This document shows positions 26,240-34,208 of a stretch of DNA of 64,000 nucleotides, one piece after another. The DNA is taken from assembly GCA_022843265.1 (NCBI GenBank), contig JALHNZ010000013.1, positions 1 to 64,000 on the forward strand, written 5' to 3'. How positions within the stretch are numbered: position 1 is the stretch's first letter; each line of letters starts with the position of its first letter. Source of the DNA: Gemmatimonadaceae bacterium (GTDB lineage Bacteria; Gemmatimonadota; Gemmatimonadetes; Gemmatimonadales; Gemmatimonadaceae). The translations under genes were made by a program, and so were the position numbers. Below the pieces are notes generated by a model, which was given only the letters and a program-made list of their open reading frames with translations, was not told the origin of the DNA and did not search any database.

Positions 26240-28368
26240 TTGAGGCGTGGGTCGGACTCGAGTGCACCGTAAATCGAGTTGGCGATCGATATCTTGATCA
26301 GGTGGATCGAACCGGACACAGTGGCCGTGTCGATGATATCGACCGGATTGCTGCGCTTGGCGTGGGCAGGCTGCGTTATCCGCTGCTTTGGGAACGCGTT
26401 GCGCCAAACGGATTACACGCGCCGCAGTGGCATCGTACTGACGCGCATCTGGATCGCATGCGGGCGCTCGGCCTTGCACCCATCGCGGGCCTGATGCATC
26501 ACGGGAGTGGCCCGTCGTATACGCAGCTGCTCGATCCCCTCTTCCCGGAGCATCTCGCGAAGTACGCCGAGGCGGCCGCCACCCGGTATCCATGGATTGA
26601 CGCGTGGACGCCGGTGAACGAACCGATGGTGACGGCGCGGTTTTCCGGACTGTACGGACATTGGTACCCACACCATCGCGATGACCGGTCATTCGTACGC
26701 ATGGTGATGCACCAGGCGCGCGCCAGTGTGCTCTCAATGCAAGCCGTCCGTCGTGTGAACCCGACGGCGGAGTATGTGCACACGGAAGATGGCGGTACGG
26801 TCTTCAGCACACCTGTTCTTGGCTATCAGGCCGACTTTGAGAATGCTCGTCGTGATGTGTTCCTCGACCTGCTGTACGGCAAGGTGGGTCCGCAGCACCC
26901 GATGTGGACCTACCTGATGACGCACGGAGCCAGTGAGGCAGAAATAGGCTGGCTCGCAGAACGTCAGGTGACGCCCGACGTGATTGGGATCGACTACTAC
27001 GCCACGAGCGATCGATTCCTCGACGATCGGCGCGCGTACCACCCGGCGGAAGCGTTTGGCGGGAACGGGACGCATCAGTACGCCGACGTGGCCGCTGTGC
27101 ATGGCATGCCGGGCTGGCAAATCGGATTCAACAGTGCGCTTCGACGCAACTTTACTCGCTATCGCACTCCCGTCGCCCTCACAGAAGTGCATTTGGGTTG
27201 CACGCGCGAGGAGCAGCTGCGGTGGCTGCACGCGGCGTGGAAGGGAGCGCAGCTCGCGGAAAGCCAAGGCGTCGACGTTCGAGCAGTCACCACATGGTCG
27301 TTGTTTGGTGCGTTCGATTGGGATGCACTCGTCACCAGGGAAACGGGAAGTTACGAACCCGGCGCGTTCGATGTGCGCTGCATACCACCGCGCAAAACTG
27401 CGATCGCCGATGCCGTGTACTCGTTGACGTCGACTGGCTGCATGACACACCCGGTGCTGTCGCAGCCTGGATGGTGGGAAGGCACGGCGAGTCGTGTTCT
27501 CCCGAGCATGCAAAGGCCCCGTCACAAGCGTCTTCTTATTTTCGGAGCTCGAGGAACGCTCGGAAGCGCGCTCGTCCGGCGCTGCGAACAACGCGGCCTT
27601 GGTCATCTCGCGCTGTCCCGCGCCGAAGTGGACATTCGCGAACCAATCGAAGTGCGGCGAGCCATTGCCGCGTGTCGTCCCTGGGCCGTCATCAACGCAG
27701 CGGGATTTGTTGACGTGGACGCAGCCGAGCACGATGTGGAAGCGTGCGTGCGCACCAACACACTGGGCGCGGAGTATATGGCAGACGCCTGCGTCAGAAG
27801 TGGCGCCAAAATGCTGACGTTCTCTACGGACCTCGTGTTTGACGGTCGACAAGGCACACCCTACGTGGAGAGCGACGTCACGTTCCCGCTCAGCGCGTAC
27901 GGGCGCAGCAAGCAGATCGCCGAAGATGCGGTGTTCGCATGTTTGCCAGACGCGTTGGTTGTGCGTACCAGCGCATTCTTCGGACCGTGGGACGACAGCA
28001 ACTTCGTCACGGGCGTGATGGGGTTGTTGAGTCGCCGCTGCGAAGTCCGCGCGGGCGCGCAAATGATCTCGCCGACCTACGTTCCGGCCCTTGTCGATGC
28101 CGCGCTAGACCTCATCATTGACGGCGAGTCGGGCATCTGGCACCTGAGCAATCGTGGCGCATACTCCTGGTATGAACTGGCGCGACTGATTGCCGAACGC
28201 GCTGGATTGAACCCTGAGCTCATTGAGCTGTGCACACCTGACAGACTGGGTTGGGTAGCGGCGCGCCCGCCGTACAGTGTGCTCGGCAGCGAGCGCGGCG
28301 CCATTATGCCCACGGTCGAAGAATCACTCGACGCGTATCTGATCTCGCGTCGGGTCGGCAGCGCCTGA
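26236..28368 (+). CDS. fusion: GH1-like glycosidase domain plus RmlD-like reductase
   Basis: A 710-residue two-domain protein starting at [15 protein letters not shown] (ATGA overlap with glf; the track start is 16 residues too long). Residues 1 to about 415 resemble a family 1 glycoside hydrolase TIM barrel: the acid/base motif appears as [20 protein letters not shown] and the nucleophile motif as ALTEVHLGC, so both Glu seem kept. Residues from about 430 form an RmlD-type sugar-nucleotide reductase/epimerase: Rossmann motif [24 protein letters not shown], and YGRSK (YxxxK). The GH1 domain may trim or bind a glycan while the RmlD domain acts on an NDP-sugar. Its 3' end overlaps the convergent dehydrogenase gene by 45 bp. 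Confidence 0.82.
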   Translation: MIEAWVGLECTVNRVGDRYLDQVDRTGHSGRVDDIDRIAALGVGRLRYPLLWERVAPNGLHAPQWHRTDAHLDRMRALGLAPIAGLMHHGSGPSYTQLLDPLFPEHLAKYAEAAATRYPWIDAWTPVNEPMVTARFSGLYGHWYPHHRDDRSFVRMVMHQARASVLSMQAVRRVNPTAEYVHTEDGGTVFSTPVLGYQADFENARRDVFLDLLYGKVGPQHPMWTYLMTHGASEAEIGWLAERQVTPDVIGIDYYATSDRFLDDRRAYHPAEAFGGNGTHQYADVAAVHGMPGWQIGFNSALRRNFTRYRTPVALTEVHLGCTREEQLRWLHAAWKGAQLAESQGVDVRAVTTWSLFGAFDWDALVTRETGSYEPGAFDVRCIPPRKTAIADAVYSLTSTGCMTHPVLSQPGWWEGTASRVLPSMQRPRHKRLLIFGARGTLGSALVRRCEQRGLGHLALSRAEVDIREPIEVRRAIAACRPWAVINAAGFVDVDAAEHDVEACVRTNTLGAEYMADACVRSGAKMLTFSTDLVFDGRQGTPYVESDVTFPLSAYGRSKQIAEDAVFACLPDALVVRTSAFFGPWDDSNFVTGVMGLLSRRCEVRAGAQMISPTYVPALVDAALDLIIDGESGIWHLSNRGAYSWYELARLIAERAGLNPELIELCTPDRLGWVAARPPYSVLGSERGAIMPTVEESLDAYLISRRVGSA

Positions 28369-29553
28369 TTGCGCGAGGCCATTGGGTTTCATCACGACCT
28401 TCACGCAACCATCGTCGTGCGCATTGAATTTCGCGTACGCGTTGGGAGCGTCGTCGAGTGATACCCGATGAGTGATGACAAACGACGGGTCGATGTCGCC
28501 ATTAAGTACATGCTCCAGCAGTCGCGGCATGTATTTGTGCGTGTGCGTCTGACCCATCTTGAAGGTGAGGCCTTTGCCGAAGGCGACTCCAAAGTTGAGC
28601 TTGTCCACAATCCCTGAATAGACGCCGGGCACTGACACCGTACCACCAGGGCGACACGCCTGGATTGCCTCGCGTAGCGCATTCGGTCGATCTGTCTGGA
28701 GACGCAGCGCCTGTTTCGCGCGATCGTATATCTCCATAAGCCCGGTGCCGTGCGCTTCCATGCCCACCGCATCGATTACCGCATCGGGCCCGCGGCCGCC
28801 CGTCATTTCCTTGATCGCTTCCACGACGTCGTCTTCTTGCTCAAAGTTGATCGTGCGAGCCCCACATCGCGTTTCGGCGAGTTGCAAACGCTCCGGCGTT
28901 CGATCAATGCAAATCACCTGCTCCGCGCCTAGCAGCTGCGCGCTGATAGCGGCCATGAGTCCTACCGGTCCCGCGCCCCAGATCGCCACAGTGGCACCCG
29001 GGCGAATGTTGCAGTTCTCGGCGGCCATGTAGCCGGTGGGAAAAATGTCGCTGAGAAACAGTACCTGCTCATCAGGCACTGATGGCGGTACAACGAGCGG
29101 CCCAACGTCCGCAAATGGTACGCGCACGTACTCCGCCTGACCTCCTGCATATCCGCCGTACATGTGGGAGTATCCGAAAAGCGCGGCAGCCGGGTACCCA
29201 GTCACGGCGGCGGCGTCCATTCCATTGGGATTGCTGTTTTCGCAGGCCGAATACTCTTCCCGCATGCAGAAATAGCACATCCCGCAGGCGATGTTGAACG
29301 GCACCACAACACGGTCGCCAACCTTCAGACGTCGCACGGCGCTACCAACCTCGACAATCTCACCCATGAACTCGTGCCCGAGAATGTCGCCCTTTTTCAT
29401 CGCGGGATTGTAGCCGTTGTACAAATGCAAATCGCTACCGCAAATGGCTGTGCTCGACACACGCACAATCGCGTCTGTAGGCAGGATCAGTTCTGGATCG
29501 GGGACGGTTTCCACGGTCACGTCATGCGTACCTGAGAAACACACGGCTTTCAT
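28324..29553 (-). CDS. zinc-dependent alcohol dehydrogenase (formaldehyde-dehydrogenase-like)
   Basis: A 409-residue medium-chain dehydrogenase. The catalytic-zinc region includes [13 protein letters not shown] and [12 protein letters not shown]. The structural-zinc loop is [20 protein letters not shown]. The NAD(P) motif is [24 protein letters not shown]. The long insert and total length of about 400 are typical of the glutathione-independent formaldehyde dehydrogenase or threonine-dehydrogenase-like subgroup. The substrate is uncertain. It follows the SRPBCC gene with a 4-bp overlap, so the two are translationally coupled. Its last 45 bp overlap the end of the opposing sugar gene. Confidence 0.88.
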   Translation of the reverse strand: MKAVCFSGTHDVTVETVPDPELILPTDAIVRVSSTAICGSDLHLYNGYNPAMKKGDILGHEFMGEIVEVGSAVRRLKVGDRVVVPFNIACGMCYFCMREEYSACENSNPNGMDAAAVTGYPAAALFGYSHMYGGYAGGQAEYVRVPFADVGPLVVPPSVPDEQVLFLSDIFPTGYMAAENCNIRPGATVAIWGAGPVGLMAAISAQLLGAEQVICIDRTPERLQLAETRCGARTINFEQEDDVVEAIKEMTGGRGPDAVIDAVGMEAHGTGLMEIYDRAKQALRLQTDRPNALREAIQACRPGGTVSVPGVYSGIVDKLNFGVAFGKGLTFKMGQTHTHKYMPRLLEHVLNGDIDPSFVITHRVSLDDAPNAYAKFNAHDDGCVKVVMKPNGLAQSGAADPTRDQIRVE

Positions 29554-30134
29554 CGTGTCTCCTGCGGCTGGCCGCTCGTTGCTGGTTCTTGCTCGGCACG
29601 CATCTCGTCGCGCTCATCCTGCAGCTCGTCTGACTGCGCACTACCTCGTGGTTGACCACGAGTTGTGGAGACGTAGCCAGTTTCCATGCGCTGTTTGAAC
29701 TGGTGCAAATCAACGTCGAGTTGTTTGGCCGGGTCGTCTCCAGTGAGCTTGGCGATGGCCGCACCCAGTGCGCCTGCGGGTGGCCGCCAGTGCAGGACCA
29801 CACTCATCTCGGTACCAGAGCCTTGTCGCGCCGGTGTGAAGCGCACTTCGCCCGCATGTTCAACATCGGCGGCGCCAACGGTGCGCCAGCTGATGACCTC
29901 GCCCGGCACGTCATCAACGATTTCCGCATTCCATTCAACGGAGCCGCCTGGTGCGGAGACTTGCCAGTGCGAGCGCCGCTCATCGAGCTCAACAACCGAA
30001 ATCACCTGCTGCATAATCTCTGGCAGCCGCACAAAATCTCGCCACTGCTCATACAACTCGGTCGGTGTACGACGAATGGTGAGCACCGTGCTCACCATTC
30101 GTGACCCGCCATCTTCAACGACTTCGCGAGCCAT
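29550..30134 (-). CDS. SRPBCC/polyketide-cyclase-like protein 1
   Basis: A protein of about 194 residues starting at [13 protein letters not shown], with AGGGGGAAG upstream; the track start is 15 residues further up. The core fold fits the START-like SRPBCC superfamily: [49 protein letters not shown], then [20 protein letters not shown] and [13 protein letters not shown]. This group of periplasm-free cyclase/dehydrase-like proteins often pairs with stress genes. The C-terminal tail is charged and probably disordered ([18 protein letters not shown]). The motif at 30205-30225 lies 71 bp upstream. It is coupled to the dehydrogenase downstream. Confidence 0.82.
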   Translation of the reverse strand: MAREVVEDGGSRMVSTVLTIRRTPTELYEQWRDFVRLPEIMQQVISVVELDERRSHWQVSAPGGSVEWNAEIVDDVPGEVISWRTVGAADVEHAGEVRFTPARQGSGTEMSVVLHWRPPAGALGAAIAKLTGDDPAKQLDVDLHQFKQRMETGYVSTTRGQPRGSAQSDELQDERDEMRAEQEPATSGQPQETR

Positions 30135-30204
30135 GACTTCCCCCTGCGATGTGTGGACCGACGACATCTCGTATGTCAATGTCCTCGCGTTCTTGTTTCC
30201 ACGA

Positions 30205-30225
30205 TATTCATCGAAGGGACGAAAT
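30205..30225. promoter_or_regulatory. near-palindrome matching the site at 23733
   Basis: TATTCATC-GAAGG-GACGAAAT, imperfect palindrome 71 bp upstream of the SRPBCC-1 ATG. It shares 7 of 8 left-arm and 6 of 8 right-arm bases with the perfect palindrome at 23733-23753, with the same 5-bp spacing. Probably the same regulator or promoter class. Confidence 0.5.
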
Positions 30226-30240
30226 TACCGGCTCGGGAGT

Positions 30241-30687
30241 TTAGTTCTCCATCAGTCGTTTGAAGCAGTTGAGATTCTGCTCAATGTGAGCGCGTGCGTG
30301 CTCGAGCACGGGCGCGCTCGTGGCGTTCTCTGCACTGGAGTCCCAGCTCAGCATAATGCGGACTTCCGTTGCGCCGGCGTTTGATGTGGAGTGGAACCAC
30401 ACTTCGCCGCTTTCCTGAATGCTCGCCTGTGGCAGCGATCGCCACGCCAGAAATACACCGGGAATCTGATCAACAAGCAGCGCGCTGATATCGGGTCCCA
30501 CGCATGGCGCTTTGATCACCGCGCCGCGTGGCCCGGCATTCGGCGCTGCCTGAGTTCGGTAGGAAGACTCTGATGGGCGGCGTGCGAGATCCTGCCATGC
30601 CGAATAGAGAGCCATAGCCGAGCGATTGATGCTCACCGAATGTGAGCATCGATGTGTTGCTGTGCCGGCGTCCGCAACGTCGTTCAT
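30241..30687 (-). CDS. SRPBCC/polyketide-cyclase-like protein 2, divergent
   Basis: A protein of about 148 residues starting at MNDVADAGTATHRC with GAGG upstream. The other 109 residues of the track ORF are Arg-rich and look non-coding. Like its neighbour it has a SRPBCC pattern: HSVSINRSAMALYSAWQDLARRP, then FLAWRSLPQASIQESGEVWFHS and ATEVRIMLSWDSS, ending in a helix LEHARAHIEQNLNCFKRLMEN like the neighbour's [16 protein letters not shown]. It seems a diverged paralogue. The middle is shorter than in paralogue 1. Function unknown; perhaps a regulator or partner of the coupled pair. Confidence 0.7.
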   Translation of the reverse strand: MNDVADAGTATHRCSHSVSINRSAMALYSAWQDLARRPSESSYRTQAAPNAGPRGAVIKAPCVGPDISALLVDQIPGVFLAWRSLPQASIQESGEVWFHSTSNAGATEVRIMLSWDSSAENATSAPVLEHARAHIEQNLNCFKRLMEN

Positions 30688-30839
30688 ACCTGCCTCAATC
30701 GCGCGGGGTGGTGTACGCTCCGGCAAACGACGTCCGAATTCACACACCACGTGTATAGCACATAATCGGCGATTCCGCTGTGTGGCGCGATTAGCCGCAA
30801 GGTTGATCTGTCGCTGGACCCTTTGGCGGATAACGGCCC

Positions 30840-31739
30840 ATGGCTCGTTTGCAGTTTTTGTGGAGTGTGCTGCGCGGCACAGTTTCGGAGGCGCTCGACG
30901 ACAATTTGTTGCGCCTGAGCGCCGCGCTCTCCTACTACGCCATCTTTTCGCTCGCACCGCTGTTGCTGATCGCCGTGTCAGTTGCCGGGCTGGTGTTTGG
31001 TGCAGATGCAGCATCTGGTGTGCTGGCTGATGAACTCACCGCGAGCATGGGCAAACCTGCGGCGGAGACGGTGCAGGAGTTAATCAAGAACTCACGTCGA
31101 CCGTCTGACAACATTCTCGCCGCTGTCGTGGGCGTGGCGATGTTGTTGTTTGGTGGAAGCGGTGTCTTCCTGCAGTTGCAGGACGCACTGAACACCGTGT
31201 GGGGATTGAGAACGCGTGCAGGGTCCGGCATTCGCGGCATGATCAGAAACCGACTGCTGTCGTTCTCCATGGTGCTCGGCGGGGGATTCCTCTTGCTCGT
31301 GTCGCTCGGGCTCAGCACCGCCCTACACGCCGCGAGCAACTGGCTCGCCAACGTGGCGCCATTGCATCCGGTGGTGTGGAGCCTGCTCGGCAGCGCCGCT
31401 TCTTTCCTCGTGATCACGCTGTTGTTCGCGACGATTCTGCGCGTGCTGCCAGACGCCGACATTGCGTGGAAGGATGTGTGGCTTGGTGCGGTGGCCACGT
31501 CGCTACTCTTCTCACTCGGCGAGTACGTGCTGAGCTGGTATCTGGGGCGCGAAGCAACCTCATCCAGCTATGGCTCGGCTGGTGCGCTCGTGCTCATTCT
31601 GCTCTGGGTGTACTACTCGTCAATCATTCTGCTCTTTGGCGCTGAGTTCACGCAGGTACTCGCCAGCGCCCGCGGCCGCGAGATATCGCCCACTGACCGT
31701 GCAGTGCGAGTCGAGGTGTCGGTGATTGAACAGGAGTAG
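30840..31739 (+). CDS. YihY/BrkB-family membrane protein
   Basis: A 299-residue inner-membrane protein with about six helices. Family-typical segments are NLLRLSAALSYYAIFSLAPLLLIAVSVAGLVFG, the short LFGGSGVFLQLQDALNTVWG, WSLLGSAASFLVITLLFATILRVLPDADIAWKDVWLGA and ATSSSYGSAGALVLILLWVYYSSIILLFGAEFTQVLA. These match the YihY (formerly called ribonuclease BN) family. The true function is unknown; no nuclease motif is visible. It is divergent from SRPBCC-2, and the 152-bp gap should hold both promoters. Confidence 0.9.
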   Translation: MARLQFLWSVLRGTVSEALDDNLLRLSAALSYYAIFSLAPLLLIAVSVAGLVFGADAASGVLADELTASMGKPAAETVQELIKNSRRPSDNILAAVVGVAMLLFGGSGVFLQLQDALNTVWGLRTRAGSGIRGMIRNRLLSFSMVLGGGFLLLVSLGLSTALHAASNWLANVAPLHPVVWSLLGSAASFLVITLLFATILRVLPDADIAWKDVWLGAVATSLLFSLGEYVLSWYLGREATSSSYGSAGALVLILLWVYYSSIILLFGAEFTQVLASARGREISPTDRAVRVEVSVIEQE

Positions 31740-31802
31740 CACGAGCGACGTGCGGTTTTCAAAGCGCGCTGGTGTTGCTCGCGACACGGGCAACAACGCC
31801 TG

Positions 31803-32573
31803 TCACCGCCCGTCGCACGGCCATTTGGTCAGCGACGGTACGCGTGCACCACCCTGCTCAGTCCGCGCCGCAAGCTGCTCACGCGTCATCGTGGTGCTCA
31901 TGTCGGCGCGGATCGCAGACACCATATGGCGATCAAACGTGCGCGGTACGAGTGACCGCCTCTGCACCGAGTCCGAGCCAAACAGCACATACAGCGTTGT
32001 ATCTATTGGTGGAGCAGCGCTGCATCCGCGAACGTAGCGTACCGTGTCCCGGTGCTGCACGATCCGGGTGTTGGCCGAAATGAAATATTCGCGCGGTGCG
32101 GCCGGTGACGCATCCGGACTCATGCCTGACCTCGCCATGGCGGGGAGTCGCGCCTGCATTTGCTCAGTACGCAGCGTCTGTTCGAGAATCTGGCGTTCGC
32201 CCAGCACCACCATCATGGGCACGCGATTTCCCGGCTCGATCGCACTTCTTGGCGATCCGTCGGCGCCGCTTGATGCAACAAGCTGCGCCTCGTCTCCGCG
32301 TTGCACGTACGTGAGCGAGCTCACGAGCTTGCCATTCACGTACATGGTTCGCACGGCCGTGTCGCCGCGCAAGATGAGTCGAGTCATCGTAGTATCACGA
32401 CTGCGCCAGATCGTGTCGCCATGATAGCGCAACTCAGCGCCGCCAATGGACTGCACCGTGGTTTGTGCGGCGAGCGGGCGCACGACGATCAGGCCCACGA
32501 TAGCGAACACTACAGCCGATAACGGTCGGGCCCTGACTTCCGGAAATCTCCGAGCGATGGTTGTCTGAGTCAT
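31803..32573 (-). CDS. hypothetical exported protein
   Basis: A 256-residue protein of no recognised family. The N-terminus is a signal peptide with a twin-Arg-free basic start and hydrophobic core (SAVVFAIVGLIVVRPLAAQ), probably cleaved after PLAA. The mature region is beta-rich: GGAELRYHGDTIWRSRDTTMTRLILRGDTAVRTMYVNGKLVSSLTYV. A Cys pair appears at GCSAA and near the C-terminus (KWPCDG), perhaps one disulfide. Its role is unknown; the neighbours (YihY upstream, PHP-lipoprotein downstream) do not help. Confidence 0.55.
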   Translation of the reverse strand: MTQTTIARRFPEVRARPLSAVVFAIVGLIVVRPLAAQTTVQSIGGAELRYHGDTIWRSRDTTMTRLILRGDTAVRTMYVNGKLVSSLTYVQRGDEAQLVASSGADGSPRSAIEPGNRVPMMVVLGERQILEQTLRTEQMQARLPAMARSGMSPDASPAAPREYFISANTRIVQHRDTVRYVRGCSAAPPIDTTLYVLFGSDSVQRRSLVPRTFDRHMVSAIRADMSTTMTREQLAARTEQGGARVPSLTKWPCDGR

Positions 32574-32655
32574 GACGTAAATGACAATCCAAACCGAACG
32601 CTGTCAACGCGGCCAAGCGTACTGGATCCAGCCTGACCGAACTTCGTGTACGGCC

Positions 32656-34146
32656 TTAGCGCACGTTGATCCAGATGGGATTTGAGTAGAACCACAGATC
32701 CTGCCACATGTCTTCCCCTTTCGGGTCAGGCAGTGGTTCAAGCTCGTTCGTGTTCGTGCCGCGCACGCGCAGGTAGCTGTTGCGCTGCACGCCGCGCACA
32801 AGATGCGACATTACGAGGTACTCCCCGTCTACCGTCCACTGGTTCGGCGAAAAGCGTTGCACGACGCGAGTGGTGGGATTGCGGTCGAGCGTTCGGTCAG
32901 CAGATGGGCCCACAACCTCACCCATGATCAGATCAACGCGAACCACACTGGGAGTATTGCCACGATGATTCGCCGCGAGCGGATCGCGGACTCGGATCGT
33001 GACTTCGATATCCTGTGTGCCGCCAAGCGACAGTGTCCCGCCAATGGATGCCGTTGCCGATCCCTGACCGGCGCGCTTCACGGTCACGTCGAGTTCGCTG
33101 ATCAGATCTCCCGTCGTCACGAATACACGGCCGTTGCGAATCCCGTCAAGAATGTCAGCGTGTGTGGGACGCGCAAGCACGTAGGTTTTTGAGAACTCAC
33201 CGGGCCAGAAATCACTCCCCCCTTCACTGTAGTGACGGTGCGAGTCCGACGTCGACGTAACAAACCACTTCCGTCCCTCACCAAGCATCGAATCCCAGAA
33301 ACCGCCGAGAATCGCCGTCATCTGATCAAACCCACCAAGCGTTGGCGAGTTGCTGTAACCGCCGCGTGATCCAGTTGAATCAATAGAACCATCACGGTTG
33401 AGCGCGCTCGCCTGATGTCCGGGCGCGCCCTCCATCCCCACGGCAACCTGTGGTGCGGTATCGTTCCAGTCGCGAAACTCACGCGGCGAATACAGTCCAT
33501 ACGAGCCAACACCACGCGCCGAACGCGACGGATGATTGCCAATCACGACGGGCGGCGTTGGCAAACCACGCATATACGTAAGCGCCTCAAGCATTTTGGG
33601 TTCGGTATCCCTCGCGGTATCGCGCGGATACGCATCGCGCTTCGAAAAGCGGGACTCAATGTCACGCAGCGTCTGCCGTTCAGCCGGCGTGTTCGGCATG
33701 ATCATGCTGCTGTGATCTGCACCCGGTGTGTCGAACTCCATGCCGTAGAACTGCACAACGTCTGGCACCTCGTTGCGCGATTTCAGCAGTGCGGGATAGG
33801 CCTGTTCGTAGTTCAGCTTCGCATGGTTCGGCCCACCGTGATCCGTAGAGACCATCCAGCGCAGTCCATGTTCGCGCGCTTTGCTCGCATTCATGGAGAT
33901 CGCGTAGCGCCCATCGGCACCGAGGATCGGCGCCGGCGGCTCCGAGCTGCCTTCGGCAGGCAACGAATATCCGGTGCTGAACTCGCTGTGAATGTGATGA
34001 TCACCAGCAAGCCATGCGCGGCCATCCGACTCCCGCGACGGCTCGGCGCCGCGTGGCGAGATCACGGCGCAGGCCACAACCGCTCCCAGCATGGTCAGGG
34101 CGAACAGGTTTCGCGCTCGTCGCGGAGCGAAAGAGTAGGTAGACAT
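32656..34146 (-). CDS. PHP-fold (CehA/McbA-like) metallohydrolase lipoprotein
   Basis: A protein of about 496 residues starting at MSTYSFAPRRARN, with a hydrophobic core and a good lipobox VVAC, so probably a lipoprotein. The PHP metal-binding signature appears as GDHHIHSEFSTGY, followed by WMVSTDHGGPNHA and, later, TSTSDSHRHYSEGG. This matches the CehA/McbA family of PHP phosphoesterase-like hydrolases, which cleave esters or carbamates in some members. A C-terminal beta region holds the long insertion (ITVRVRDPLAANHRGNTPSVVRVDLIMGEVVG). The substrate is unknown. Downstream genes are on the same strand; the Mrp operon stop lies 62 bp away. Confidence 0.82.
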   Translation of the reverse strand: MSTYSFAPRRARNLFALTMLGAVVACAVISPRGAEPSRESDGRAWLAGDHHIHSEFSTGYSLPAEGSSEPPAPILGADGRYAISMNASKAREHGLRWMVSTDHGGPNHAKLNYEQAYPALLKSRNEVPDVVQFYGMEFDTPGADHSSMIMPNTPAERQTLRDIESRFSKRDAYPRDTARDTEPKMLEALTYMRGLPTPPVVIGNHPSRSARGVGSYGLYSPREFRDWNDTAPQVAVGMEGAPGHQASALNRDGSIDSTGSRGGYSNSPTLGGFDQMTAILGGFWDSMLGEGRKWFVTSTSDSHRHYSEGGSDFWPGEFSKTYVLARPTHADILDGIRNGRVFVTTGDLISELDVTVKRAGQGSATASIGGTLSLGGTQDIEVTIRVRDPLAANHRGNTPSVVRVDLIMGEVVGPSADRTLDRNPTTRVVQRFSPNQWTVDGEYLVMSHLVRGVQRNSYLRVRGTNTNELEPLPDPKGEDMWQDLWFYSNPIWINVR

Positions 34147-34208
34147 AAGACAAGTGTAGGGGGACCCGGGAGGTCCAATAGAGCCAGGAAACGCCCGTGA
34201 CAAAATCG

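Noticed and set aside
26734-28062. 442-residue minus-strand ORF opposite the GH1::RmlD gene
   Set aside because: The plus-strand protein has clear GH1 and RmlD motifs; this one has none and is low-complexity Arg/His. Shadow.
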